64,000 nt of DNA from an uncultured bacterium (GCA_938010045.1 CALLFZ010000011.1:50040-114039), one strand, 5' to 3'; numbered from the stretch's first letter, positions 28,303 to 37,893 are shown. Numbers and translations are program-made. Notes: a model not told the origin generated them from the letters alone.

Positions 28303-30674
28303 GCCGCTGGGCTGCTCGATGGCGGGAGCGCCGTATCCGCCGGGCCGAGGAACGCCGCGGCTCGGATGCGCGCGGCGGGGGCCGGCGCCGTTGGTGGTGG
28401 ACGGCCGGCATCGCCCTCTGGGGCCTCTCCTCGCTCTTGCTCTTCGGCCTGTCCCCAGCCGTCCACGCCCCGCTGGTCGCTGGCCAGCGCGCGACGGTCT
28501 CCGTGGTCGCGCTGACCGATTTCGAGGCCGTGGATCTCGCCCGCACGGAGCTCGCGCGACAGCGCGCCGCCGACGCCGTGCTGCCCGTCTTCAGCATTCA
28601 ATCGGGTCCTCTCGCGGCGGCCGTGCGGGCGCTTGAACGGCTCGTCGGACTCGTCGCCAACCTTCGCCAGCGGTCGCCCCCGCCGGAGGAGGCGCTGCGC
28701 GAGCTCACGGCCGCGCTCGCCCTCCTCGGCCTCGATCTCCGCCCCGAGGAAGCCCTCACACTCGTCCCGGACCCGAATCCCGCCCCCGCGCTTCACGCGC
28801 TCACCAACGCACTGACGACCGTCTGGTTCGACGGCATCGCCGACGCCGCGGAACGCGATGGCCCCCTCGCGGACCTGATCCGCCACGAACAGTTCGTGAT
28901 CGAGACCGGCGGCGTCGCCGCGCGCGTCGCCGAGTTGGCCGGCGTGCGAACCCCAGCCCAGGCGGCCGACGAATTTGCGCGACTGGCGGCGCGCGCCGGC
29001 CTTCGAACCCCGCCCGACGCACTCCGCCGGCTCGCGCTGCCGTGGCTGCATCCCAACCTTGTGTATTCCCCCACCCTCACCGAGGCGCGCCGGCGCGAAG
29101 CCGCCGCCCGCGTGGAACCCGTGATGACCTACATTCGCGCGGGCACCACCCTCATCGAAGCCGGCGAGATCGCCAGCGAGCAAACCGTTGCGCGTCTCGC
29201 CGCGCACGAACAACGGCTGCGCGAGCGGATCCGTCCCGCCGACGAGTGGCTGCAACGTGTGGGGCGATCGGCCATGCTCGCGGTCGCTGCGTTCGCCGGC
29301 ATCCTGCTGCTCGTCGTGACGGATCCCGACACCGCGCGTCACCCGTCCCACCTCGCCTTGTTTGTCCTGCTCGGCGGCCTGACGGTGCTCGGCGCCCGAT
29401 TCGGCGTCCTGCTCGTGATGCACGGCGCCCTGCCCCGTGCCCACAGTGATCACGCCCTGCCCGTCGCGCTCGGCTCGCTGCTCGGCGTCCTGCTCATCGG
29501 CCGACCGTTCGCGGCGGCCGTCGGCGCATGGAGCACCCTGGCCGTACCCGTCTTCGCCTCCACCCCCCTCCCCACCCTGGTGCGCGCCGTCGCGATGATC
29601 GGCGCCGCTTCGATCGCGGCGCGGCACGCGCGCAAACGATCCCTGATCTTCCGGGCTGGTCTCTGGATTGGACTGGCCGGCGCCGTGGTGACGGCCCTAC
29701 AAGCGGTCGAAGTCCGCGACCCTCTCCGCGTCGCGCTGCCTCAACTGGGCATCGTCATCGCAAATGGCCTCGCCACCTCCGCCATCACGTTGCTGGTGCT
29801 GCCGCTACTCGAAACACTCTTCGGGCTCACCTCCGATATGCATCTTCTCGAGCTCAGCGATCCCTCCCACCCGCTCCTGCAACGTCTGGCCACCGAGGCC
29901 CCCGGCACCTACCACCACAGCCTCATGGTCGCTACGCTCGCGCGCGCCGCCGCCGACGCGATCGGCGCCAACGGGCTCCTTGCGCGCGTTGGTGCGCTCT
30001 ACCACGATATCGGCAAGCTCGCGAAACCCCGCTACTTCGTCGAAAACACACCGCCCGGCGCCAACCCGCACGCCGAACTCTCTCCCCAAATGAGCACCCT
30101 CGTCATCCTTTCCCATGTCCGCGAAGGCGCACAACTCGCGCGCGACCACCGACTGCCCGCCCCCGTCCGCGAAGCCATCGAACAGCATCACGGACAGTCC
30201 CTGATCTCCTTCTTCTACAACCGCGCGCTGGATGCTCACCAGCAGGCCGTCCGCCTCGGCCACCCCGTGGCCACGCCGCCGGACGAGCGCGACTACCGCT
30301 ATCCCGGCCCCCGCCCGCGCCGCCGCGAAACCGCCCTCATCGGCCTCGCCGACGCGGTGGAAGCCGCCGCCCGCTCACTGCCCAACCCCTCGCCCAGCCG
30401 CATCGAACGGCTCGTGCGTGAAATCGTCCGCCAGCGCCTCGCCGACGGCGAGCTCGACGACTGCCCGCTCACCCTCGCCGAACTTCGCCGCGTCGAGGAC
30501 GCCTTTGTCTTCACCTTGAACGGCATGTACCATGGCCGTGTGCCCTATGAAACCGCCGCGCATCCGAATCACGAACCACCAACCCCTCCCGATTCGAACC
30601 GCGGCCCTGCGGACGCTGACCGCCTGGCTGATGACGCGCGCGGCGCAGCGGAGCAAGCGCAAACCTTGGGCTGA
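28299..30674 (+). CDS. 7TM receptor-type HD hydrolase (YqfF/PgpH family)
   Basis: 791 residues. Family members are inner-membrane phosphodiesterases that degrade cyclic di-AMP. N-terminal anchor (WWWTAGIALWGLSSLLLFGL), an extracytoplasmic 7TM-HDED domain (~60-340), about seven hydrophobic helices (~355-520), then a cytoplasmic HD domain: YHHSLMVATLARAAAD, YHDIGKLAKP (HD at 569-570), HVREGAQLARDH and EQHHGQSLISFFYNRA. The family usually ends near GMYHGR; here ~45 further residues of low-complexity sequence read across the start of ybeY in another frame, so the tail looks like loss of the original stop. Confidence 0.92.
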
Positions 30675-31038
30675 GGTCTCCGTCATTCTGCTCGATGACC
30701 CCGCCATCACCGACGCCCATCTCCGCTGCTTCGGCCGCCCGCACAACACCGACGTGATCAGCCAAGCCTATCGGCCCGATCCATCGAGCAACGCGTGGTC
30801 GGGCGATATTCTCATCAACGTCGCCGCCGCCTACCGGCGGACCGCCGATCGGACCGACGCGGGCCGCGAACTCGCGCTGTACGTTGCGCATGGCTGCGAC
30901 CACCTCGTCGGCGGCCGCGACGACACCCCCGCGCGACGCCGCGCGATGCTGGCGCGCAACCACCGCGCGCTGGTCGCCGCCCGCCGCGCAAAGCTCACAC
31001 TCGATCTCTTCGCCCGAACACCGGCTCGCACTCCGTGA
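30547..31038 (+). CDS. ybeY: Endoribonuclease YbeY
   Basis: 163 residues. Zinc RNase for 16S rRNA 3' maturation and 70S quality control. The substrate-pocket motif appears as NTDVISQAY (usual xTDVLSF), and LALYVAHGCDHLVGGRDD matches the HGxLHLxGYDH zinc motif. The first two His are kept but the third is replaced by Asp (GGRDD). Asp can bind zinc, so activity is not excluded. The ATG at 30547 lies 128 bases inside yqfF in a different frame, and the stop overlaps recO (GTGA). An ATG at 30532 is an alternative. Confidence 0.85.
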   Translation: MKPPRIRITNHQPLPIRTAALRTLTAWLMTRAAQRSKRKPWAEVSVILLDDPAITDAHLRCFGRPHNTDVISQAYRPDPSSNAWSGDILINVAAAYRRTADRTDAGRELALYVAHGCDHLVGGRDDTPARRRAMLARNHRALVAARRAKLTLDLFARTPARTP

Positions 31039-32021
31039 GCGAACTCGTCCACGACCTCGGCATTCCGTTGCGCTTCACGCCGTGGCGCACCACTTCGCGC
31101 TACGTCCATTGGTTCACCCGCGAGCACGGCCGCATCGTCACGCTGATCCGCGGCGCGCTGCGCCCCAAAAGCTTTCACCTCGGTCAGTGCGATCTGTTCG
31201 CCACCAGCGACCTCGTCTTCTACCGACGCGCGGGCGACGCGATCCACCTCCTCCGCGAATGCCGTCTGCTACGCCCCCGCCCCTCCCTGCGCACGCGGTG
31301 GGCCGCCGCCTCCGCCGCCTCCGCCGCCGCCGAACTGCTGCTCCGCGCGCTGCCGCCCAGCGCTCCCCATCCGCGCCTCTACGACCTCACCTCGCGGTGG
31401 CTCGACGCCCTCGGCGACGCCCCCTGCCCCGAAACCGCGCTCGTCTGGTTCGAATTGCGCGTGCTCGACCTCGAGGGCCTCGGCCCCAAGCTCGATCGTT
31501 GCGCCGGATGCGGCCGTACCCACCCGCTTCCGTCCGAGGCCGCGTTCAACCCGGCCGCCGGCGGCCTCCTCTGCGGCCAATGCCGCGCCCAACGCGCCGA
31601 TCAACGCGGCATCTCCATTCCTCTGCCCCGCGCTATCCTCGATGCGCTCTCCGCTTGGCGCCACGCCGGTCACCCCACCCACCTCCCCGCTCCGCTGCCG
31701 CCCCGCCTGCTCCACCCCCTCTCCGACGCCGTCGGTGCCTTCTTGCGCTTTCACCTTCACACCACGCTGCCCGGCCGCGACCTCATGCTCGAAGTGCTGC
31801 GAGAAGCCTCGCCCGACCGATTCGCACTCCGCCCACCTCCGCTTACAATGGACAGCAACGGGCGAGTGGCGAAACTGGCAGACGCGCAAGACTTAGGATC
31901 TTGTGGAGCAATCCGTGGGGGTTCGACTCCCCCCTCGCCCACCCGTCCCGCGGTCGCCGGCAGCCCACCCGCCGGTTGCCCACCCCCACCAACAAACATT
32001 CCGACGGAGACCTCCCCATGA
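31035..32021 (+). CDS. recO: DNA repair protein RecO, frame continuing through tRNA-Leu
   Basis: 328 codons. RecO anneals ssDNA and loads RecA with RecR. N-terminal OB-fold (RFTPWRTTSRYVHWFTREHGR, IRGALRPKSFHLGQCDLF), helical middle, and a zinc site CAGC...CGQC. RecO similarity ends near EVLREASPDRF (~residue 265, base ~31830). No stop follows: the frame reads through the whole tRNA-Leu (31860-31941) and ends at TGA 32019-32021, overlapping the uxaE ATG. So the annotated 3' end includes ~60 codons that are an accident of sequence or a real tail. GTG start overlaps the ybeY stop. Confidence 0.85.
   Translation: MSELVHDLGIPLRFTPWRTTSRYVHWFTREHGRIVTLIRGALRPKSFHLGQCDLFATSDLVFYRRAGDAIHLLRECRLLRPRPSLRTRWAAASAASAAAELLLRALPPSAPHPRLYDLTSRWLDALGDAPCPETALVWFELRVLDLEGLGPKLDRCAGCGRTHPLPSEAAFNPAAGGLLCGQCRAQRADQRGISIPLPRAILDALSAWRHAGHPTHLPAPLPPRLLHPLSDAVGAFLRFHLHTTLPGRDLMLEVLREASPDRFALRPPPLTMDSNGRVAKLADAQDLGSCGAIRGGSTPPSPTRPAVAGSPPAGCPPPPTNIPTETSP
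31860..31941 (+). tRNA. tRNA-Leu (anticodon TAG)
   Basis: 82 bases. Acceptor GGGCGAG (31860-31866) pairs with CTCGCCC (31934-31940), discriminator A at 31941. Anticodon stem CAAGA/TCTTG encloses CTTAGGA, anticodon TAG, decoding CTA. T arm GGGGG-TTCGACT-CCCCC is intact, and the variable arm is extended as expected for leucine. CCA is not encoded. The gene lies inside the open recO frame and just before uxaE. Confidence 0.95.
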
Positions 32022-33292
32022 CCATGCTCACCCCAGACTACTCGCTGGGCGTCGGCGATCGGTTCGGACTCGAAGGCGAAGCGCAACTCTCCGCCTTCAT
32101 CGCCGCGGCACGTGACGGCATCACGCTCTTTCCCGTCTGGAACAAATCCCATCGCGAACACCATCTCATCGGTTCGGTACCGGGGGATGTCCGTCGCGAG
32201 GCCGACACCGCCGTCCAACGTCTGGGCTGGACGGCTCCCTATTTCGTCGACGCCGACCACGTCCGCCCCTCCACCGTCGCCGCGTTCTTTGCGGCCTCCG
32301 ACTGGTTCACCGTGGACGTCGCCGACGCGATCGGCCGGCCCGCTCCGCCCGACGCGCTCGACGACTTCCGCGCCGTCTGGCAGCCGTGGACCCAACGTTC
32401 GCTGCCGCTGCCCGGCCTCACCGGCGGTTGGACCCCCACCGCCGCCGAGCTGCGCCGTTCCGCCGAGGTCTACCTCGACGCCGTCCGCGAAGCCGCCGCC
32501 ACGTGGCAGATCATCCGCGAAGGAATCGGCGACCGCCTCGTTCGACTCGAAGTGTCCATGGATGAAACCGACCGTCCGCAGACCCTCGCGGATTGGCTGG
32601 TCCTCCTGCTCGCGCTCGCGCACCACCGCGTGCCGGTCCATTCGATCGCGCCGCGGTTTCCCGGCGAATTTCACAAAGGTGTGGACTACCTCGGTGATCC
32701 GCGGCTCTTCGAGCGAACCTTGGAACAGTTCATCGCGCTCATTGGGATCGTGCGCGCCGAAGCCGACCTACCCTCGAATCTCCGCGTAAGCATTCACTCC
32801 GGCAGCGACAAGTTCAGCCTGTATCCTCACATTCGCGCCGTGCTCGCCCGCACCGGAGCAGGGCTCCATGTCAAGACCGCGGGCACGACGTGGCTGGAAG
32901 AGGCCGTCGGATTGGCCCAGGCCGGCGGCGACGCCTGGGCGCTCATGCGCGAGATTTACGGCGCCGCCTGGCGCCGTTTCGACGAGCTGGTCGCCCCCTA
33001 CGCCACCGTGGTCTCCCTTCGCCGCGACGAGCTGCCCACTCCCGACGACATCGCCGGATGGTCCGGCTCCCACTTCGCCGCCGTCGTCGCGCATACCCCC
33101 GCCTCACCGGACTACCGTCCCGCGCTGCGGCAGTTCGTGCACCTTGCGTATCCCGAGGCCGCTCGCCGCGGCGCCGAGTTTCTCGACGCCCTGCGCGCGC
33201 ATCGGGACCGCATCGCCGCGCGGGTCCGAACCAACCTGCTCGACCGGCACATCCGTCCGCTGTTCGGCGGTCTGGCCACCGCCCCCGCGTAA
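32018..33292 (+). CDS. uxaE: Tagaturonate/fructuronate epimerase
   Basis: 424 residues. UxaE interconverts tagaturonate and fructuronate in hexuronate breakdown, linking galacturonate and glucuronate routes. Signatures: SLGVGDRFGLEGEAQL, FPVWNKSHREHHLIG, YFVDADHVRPSTV, EVSMDETDRPQT, PRFPGEFHKGVDYLGD, HSGSDKFSLYPHIR and HVKTAGTTWLEE. GGAG at 32006-32009 lies 8 bases before the ATG. A second ATG six bases on is possible. The stop of the extended recO frame overlaps the start. No other uronate gene is in the window. It suggests use of pectin or alginate-like sugars. Confidence 0.9.
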   Translation: MTMLTPDYSLGVGDRFGLEGEAQLSAFIAAARDGITLFPVWNKSHREHHLIGSVPGDVRREADTAVQRLGWTAPYFVDADHVRPSTVAAFFAASDWFTVDVADAIGRPAPPDALDDFRAVWQPWTQRSLPLPGLTGGWTPTAAELRRSAEVYLDAVREAAATWQIIREGIGDRLVRLEVSMDETDRPQTLADWLVLLLALAHHRVPVHSIAPRFPGEFHKGVDYLGDPRLFERTLEQFIALIGIVRAEADLPSNLRVSIHSGSDKFSLYPHIRAVLARTGAGLHVKTAGTTWLEEAVGLAQAGGDAWALMREIYGAAWRRFDELVAPYATVVSLRRDELPTPDDIAGWSGSHFAAVVAHTPASPDYRPALRQFVHLAYPEAARRGAEFLDALRAHRDRIAARVRTNLLDRHIRPLFGGLATAPA

Positions 33293-33778
33293 CCTCGTCG
33301 TTTCCGCCGCCGCTCGTGCGCCCTGCCTCCATCACCGCGTCGCATCTTCGGCGCGTCTGGGCCGCGCACCCCCCAATGTCGTTCCGCCGCGGTCACCGCG
33401 CACGGTGAGAACGACCATGCGGTGACAACGAGCGGTCAGCGCAGCGTTCGAGGGCGGAGCCCAGCCAAGTGTGACACCGCTCGGGCACGCCCTGCCGCAG
33501 AGACATCCCCAACGCTCCGTCGTGGTCGAAACCACTCTTGACGCCCCAGCCCCAGCCACGCCGCGGCTCAACGACCGTCCCCCCCTCTGGCCGCAGTCGA
33601 GGCTCACCGGCGCGCCGGGTGGGCCTCGGTGGACGCGCCGAACCGGTTCGGGTCCAGCATGTCTTCCAAGGCTTGGACGGTTCGCCTCGGCGGTCCTCCA
33701 ATCGTTGGAGCGCCCGCGGCCGAGCTCTGCCGGGCCCTCGACGGCCGAGCCATCGCGTGTTGAACCGCGAAGGGGCGG
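33293..33778. other. Gene-free stretch with two TCCAA-N3-TTGGA palindromes
   Basis: No gene supported in 486 bases between convergent genes. TCCAAGGCTTGGA (about 33663-33675) and TCCAATCGTTGGA (about 33700-33712) lie 37 bases apart, roughly 65-115 bases beyond the stop of the minus-strand gene. A third copy of the pattern, TCCAATGCTTGGA, lies at about 55276. They are short perfect inverted repeats without a T run. Confidence 0.4.
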
Positions 33779-35194
33779 TTATGGCGTCGCCGCTTTCGCC
33801 ATTTCCAGCGCGCGCGTGGTCGTGTAGTACTTCGCGATCATGTTCGGCACCTCCCAGGCGGGCATTCGCCCGTCGCGGAGGAATCGGAAGTACTTCTCCG
33901 CCACCTGCGCGAAATGCGCCTCGTGGCCTACCTTGTACGAGTCCGGGATGAGCACCTCCCACCCCGCCGGCACGCGCTTGAGCCCCACGCCGGGATAGCG
34001 GGCCTGAACCTGCGGCAACACCAGCTTCAACGCGGCGTCCACATCCGACGCCGACACCCCCTCGACCGGCTCGATGTAGAGCGTCGGCGTCCAGCTCTGC
34101 TCTGGGCCCTGCCGAATCACGAGGTTCACGCGCGTGCCGCGCAGGATCGAGTAGTGAGTGTCCCCCGCGCCGGGCGGCGCTTCGTAGTTCCAAATCACCG
34201 AGACCTTCGCGACAATGCCGCGCAGCCGATACGTCAGTTCGCCGTTGCTGTACACGTGCAGCCGGCCGTCGCGCACGTCCTTGCGCAGGTAGTCCGGCCA
34301 GGTCTCCTTCTTCGTAACCTTTTGAAACTGTTCAAGCGTCAGCACCGTCGGCCAACGGCGCGCCGAGATCATCTCGATGTCCGTGCGCCAGTCGAGAATC
34401 ACGTCCGGGAAGCACTCCCACTGGATGAGATCCACCAGGTGCGTCGTCACGTCCACCAGCCCCTCGCCCTGCTGCGTAACGTCGAAAAACCACGCCGGCC
34501 GCACCAGCGGCGAACCCGCCACGACCTTCGAGAAGTGGTGCACGCTTTCCTTGGTCACGGCGGGCTGCTCCGGCGTGCCAGGCACGATCTGTCCGAAGAC
34601 AGACGGGATCAGTGAAAATTCCTTCTGAAGGACCGTCGTGATCTCGTACCGCTCGGTCATGATGTCGTAGAGCAGCACGCCGCGCCGCTCCGCCTTCTCG
34701 AAGACCTGACGCAGCCGCTCGAATCCGGCCGCGTCAATCACGAGGGGCTTGTCGGCGAGCACATGGAGCCCCGCGTTCACGCACGCCTCGAGATACTCGA
34801 TCTTGCGCCGGTTGTTGCCGGAGATCACGACCACATTCCCCTTGCGCTCGCGGATCATGCGCTCGAGATAGTCGTCACCCCGATACACCACCGTCTGCCA
34901 AGCGGTCGGATTCTCGGCCCGTCGGTTGAACGACTCGATCCGCGCCAGGTGCGCCTCGATCTCCTCGCCCGCCGGCCCATACACATGCACCGTTGGCGAC
35001 ACGCCCGGCAGCATCGTCTTCTGCACCAAGGCCGCGTGGAAGTGTCCAGGATCGAGCGTGAGGATCCGGAACTCGCCGCCTCCCCTCCGAGCTCCGCCGC
35101 CCCCGATCATCGTGCACCCGTTGATCACGAGCGCCGCAACGCCGGCGGCGACACCCGCCACCACGCCCTTCGGCGCACACCGATTCGCGCCCAT
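33779..35194 (-). CDS. Lipoprotein Gfo/Idh/MocA-type oxidoreductase with putative-oxidoreductase C-terminal domain
   Basis: 471 residues. The N-terminus (GVVAGVAAGVAALVINGC) is a lipoprotein signal with lipobox VINGC, so it is anchored in the periplasm or outer membrane. An NAD-binding-like Rossmann domain (FRILTLDPGHFHAALVQK, VVVISGNNRRKIEYLEACV, GLHVLADKPLVIDAAGFERL) is followed by the family-specific C-terminal domain (PAWFFDVTQQGEGLVDVTTHLVD-like region, SVIWNYEAPPGAGDTHYS). LADKP keeps the EKP-type lysine. AAAGGAG fixes the start at 35194. It is followed in the operon order by a Tat-exported relative upstream. Substrate is probably a sugar or glycoside. Confidence 0.82.
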   Translation of the reverse strand: MGANRCAPKGVVAGVAAGVAALVINGCTMIGGGGARRGGGEFRILTLDPGHFHAALVQKTMLPGVSPTVHVYGPAGEEIEAHLARIESFNRRAENPTAWQTVVYRGDDYLERMIRERKGNVVVISGNNRRKIEYLEACVNAGLHVLADKPLVIDAAGFERLRQVFEKAERRGVLLYDIMTERYEITTVLQKEFSLIPSVFGQIVPGTPEQPAVTKESVHHFSKVVAGSPLVRPAWFFDVTQQGEGLVDVTTHLVDLIQWECFPDVILDWRTDIEMISARRWPTVLTLEQFQKVTKKETWPDYLRKDVRDGRLHVYSNGELTYRLRGIVAKVSVIWNYEAPPGAGDTHYSILRGTRVNLVIRQGPEQSWTPTLYIEPVEGVSASDVDAALKLVLPQVQARYPGVGLKRVPAGWEVLIPDSYKVGHEAHFAQVAEKYFRFLRDGRMPAWEVPNMIAKYYTTTRALEMAKAATP

Positions 35195-35232
35195 GCTCCG
35201 CTCCTTTCCATTCGGCCCGCCCACGTGCCGCC

Positions 35233-36594
35233 TTACACCTCGTAGGGTCGGCGCATCGGCAGTCGCAACATTCCGTTGGCCTCGTCGTCGTTCACAAACC
35301 GCTCCGCGGCCGGATCGAACCGCAGCCGCCGTTTCAGCTTCATCGCGATGTGCGCGAGATTGCAGGCGGCGGTCGACCGATGGCCGATCTCCATCGGACA
35401 GATCGGCGCGCGACGCCGCCGAATCGCCTCGAGCCAGTTCACGTAGTGGTTTGAGCTGCGCTCCAGCACGACCTTGGGCGAGCCGATCGGCTCCAAGAGC
35501 TTCGGGTTGCTCGCATCGAGCGCCTTGAGCGGCCGTGTACCGGTCGTCGGATCGCTGGCCGTCGCCTTCTGCGAGCCGCGGCTCACGAAAATCCACCCCT
35601 CCTCGCCGATGAACCGGATACCGTTCGGATACTTGTTCGAGATGCGAACCGTGACGCCATTTGCATACTTGAGCTCACAGCGGTACGGCCCGTGCACCGT
35701 CCACAACCCCGACCGGGGAAACTCGGCCTCGGCCCAGATCTCGACCGGCCCGGTGCGCTCCGTGTCCATGCCCCAGTGCGCAATGTCCACGTGATGCACG
35801 CCCCAGCCCGTGATCATGCCACAGCAATACTCCTCGCACCGCAGCCAGCCGGGCCGCGAAAAGCCATTCTGGGGGTGAACGCGATCTTCCGTGTACGGCC
35901 GTTCCTCGGTCCACCCCATCCACATGTCGTAGTTGAGATTCGGCGGCACCGGCATCGGTTCCGGGTTGCCACCGGCCGGGTCCACGGGCAGCCCCACCTC
36001 GATCTCGCGAATCCGCCCAATCCGACCGTTGCGGACGAGCATGACCGCCTCATGGAACTGCCGGTCCGAACGCTGTTGCGTGCCGAACTGCACCACGCAC
36101 TCCGGATGCGCCGCGGCCGCCTGCACCATCGCGACTCCCTCGTGGTAGATGCGGCCAGCCGGCTTCTGCACATAGACGTGCTTGCCCGCCGCCAGCGCAT
36201 CCACGGTCGGCTTCGCGTGCCAGTGATCAGGCGTGCTGATGGTGACCGCATCCAGGCCGGGCTGGCGCAGCATCTCACGGTAATCGGTGTACACGCGGAT
36301 CTCCGGCACCGGCCGCTGGTTCTTGCGGCACCATTCCTCGACAAACGCCTTGCCCAATTCGGCCCGCTTCGAATCCACGTCGCATACGGCCACACAGACC
36401 GCGCCGGCCTTCAGCGCGCCGGGGATGTCGGCCTCACGCGCAATCCGGCCGCACCCAATCGCACCGAACTGAATGCGGTCCATCGCCGCCTCCGCACCCC
36501 GCGCCCGCGCCGGCAACATCAACGGTCCCACAGCCGCGGCCGCCCCCACCTTCAAAAACTGCCGCCGTCCCAGCTTCGAACCAACAGATCTCAT
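35233..36594 (-). CDS. Tat-exported Gfo/Idh/MocA family oxidoreductase
   Basis: 453 residues. A twin-arginine signal (GRRQFLKVGAAAAVGPLML) leads the protein out folded, consistent with a bound NAD(P) cofactor. Rossmann motif FGAIGCGRIAREADIPGAL, VYTDYREMLRQPGLDAVTIS, TPDHWHAKPTVDALAAGKHVY and the catalytic Lys in VQKPAG. C-terminal substrate domain with DYxxW-like YDMWMGWTEERPY and GWGVHHVDIAHWGMD. Many exported relatives act as glycoside oxidoreductases or aldose oxidoreductases. AAAGGAG seven bases before 36594 decides the start. It is separated by 38 bases from the lipoprotein paralogue downstream; the two likely work on the same class of substrate. Confidence 0.9.
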   Translation of the reverse strand: MRSVGSKLGRRQFLKVGAAAAVGPLMLPARARGAEAAMDRIQFGAIGCGRIAREADIPGALKAGAVCVAVCDVDSKRAELGKAFVEEWCRKNQRPVPEIRVYTDYREMLRQPGLDAVTISTPDHWHAKPTVDALAAGKHVYVQKPAGRIYHEGVAMVQAAAAHPECVVQFGTQQRSDRQFHEAVMLVRNGRIGRIREIEVGLPVDPAGGNPEPMPVPPNLNYDMWMGWTEERPYTEDRVHPQNGFSRPGWLRCEEYCCGMITGWGVHHVDIAHWGMDTERTGPVEIWAEAEFPRSGLWTVHGPYRCELKYANGVTVRISNKYPNGIRFIGEEGWIFVSRGSQKATASDPTTGTRPLKALDASNPKLLEPIGSPKVVLERSSNHYVNWLEAIRRRRAPICPMEIGHRSTAACNLAHIAMKLKRRLRFDPAAERFVNDDEANGMLRLPMRRPYEV

Positions 36595-36684
36595 GGCGCT
36601 CTCCTTTGGTGACATGCCCCTTCAAGTGTACCCGCAATTCCAGGGGCGGGCAAGCGCGCGACGCGCCCCCCATCGCCGTCGCGC

Positions 36685-37893
36685 TCACTCGTTCGCGCGG
36701 TTCGACGCGGGGAGTCCGATCCATCGGGCAAACACGTCCCGCCACCGCTCGCGGCTGGCGTCCCAGGAATACCGCGCCCGCACCAGCTCGCGCCCCGCTC
36801 GTCCAACCGCGTTGGCGAACTCCCGATCCCGCGCCAGCCGCGCCACCGCGGCCGCAAACTCTCCCGCCTCGGCAATCATCAAATGCCGTCCGCTTTCAAC
36901 CTCGAGCCCCTCCGCCGCCTTCGGCGTCGCGACCACCGGCCGCCCCGCCGCCATATATTCGAGGATCTTCAGCCTTGTGCCCGACCCACTAAGGATCGGC
37001 GCCGTACACACATCCGCTCTCCTCAGGTACGGCGCGACATCTGGCACCCGCCCCGTAAATATAAACGATGCCGGCCACGGTCCCGCCGGCACCGGGCCAC
37101 CCACCACCAGCAGCCGCCACCGCCCGCCAAACGTCTCGAGCCGCGGCCAAACCTCGTCGGCCAAAAATCTCAACGCCGCGCGATTGGGCTGGTAATCGAG
37201 CTTGCCCATGAACAACACGACATGCTCCGCGCCCGCGAGCCTCCCCTCGATCGCCCCATCCATCGCCAATCTGCACGCTCGTTCGTCGAAGTTGAGCTCC
37301 GCCCCGTTCGGCACGACGGCGATCCGCTCCGGCGGCACCCCGTACCGCCGCCGAAACCCAGTGGCGTCCGCCTCAGAACAGGCCACCACGTGATCCACCG
37401 CGCGCACCACCCTCCCCTCCCAGGCCGCCACGGCGCGCGTGAACACATGCCGCGATCCAAACCGCTCCTCGATCGCCGCCGCCAGCACGTCGTGCGCGTC
37501 GAGCACCGTCGGCGGCCGCGTTCGCAGCGCGCGAAGCGGCGCCCACGCCCACACCGAGGTCAGCACCAGCACCGCAGGCTCAAGTTCGCGGATGGCGCGC
37601 CGCACCACGGCCGCCGCGCCGGGCAGAACAAAATTGAACAACCCCCAGTTGATCCCCACCTTTCGCCGCCCCAGGTCCGGCCGGAACACGCGGCACGGCC
37701 ACACCGGATGCGCCGGCGCCGGCTGAACGAGAACCGCCCGCGAACCCAACAGTTCGAGCAACGCCACAATGCGCCGCCCCCCTCCGAACGCCACATGGTT
37801 CAGATTCCAATATGACAACACCAGCGCGCCACGCGCGCCGCTGCGCTCATGCCCCGGCAACGGCGGCCCGCGCTCGCTCGGCCACCGACTCAT
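36685..37893 (-). CDS. Glycosyltransferase family 4 protein
   Basis: 402 residues. GT-B fold retaining glycosyltransferase. N-terminal acceptor domain with GGGRRIVALLELL, middle motif VVPNGAELNFDERA, donor domain VVLFMGKLDYQPNR, LLVVGGPVP, FTGRVPDVAPYLRRADVCTAP and the E-x7-E-type stretch GSGTRLKILEYMAAGRPVVAT. The layout resembles sugar transferases using nucleotide sugars in surface polysaccharide synthesis. ATG at 37891-37893 overlaps the stop of the GT2 gene (ATGA). No sugar can be assigned. Confidence 0.88.
   Translation of the reverse strand: MSRWPSERGPPLPGHERSGARGALVLSYWNLNHVAFGGGRRIVALLELLGSRAVLVQPAPAHPVWPCRVFRPDLGRRKVGINWGLFNFVLPGAAAVVRRAIRELEPAVLVLTSVWAWAPLRALRTRPPTVLDAHDVLAAAIEERFGSRHVFTRAVAAWEGRVVRAVDHVVACSEADATGFRRRYGVPPERIAVVPNGAELNFDERACRLAMDGAIEGRLAGAEHVVLFMGKLDYQPNRAALRFLADEVWPRLETFGGRWRLLVVGGPVPAGPWPASFIFTGRVPDVAPYLRRADVCTAPILSGSGTRLKILEYMAAGRPVVATPKAAEGLEVESGRHLMIAEAGEFAAAVARLARDREFANAVGRAGRELVRARYSWDASRERWRDVFARWIGLPASNRANE

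Noticed and set aside
33393..34193. A 266-codon minus-strand frame spanning the gap after the lipoprotein oxidoreductase
   Set aside because: Half lies over the real gene in another frame, and the rest is Arg/Gly-rich with no motif.
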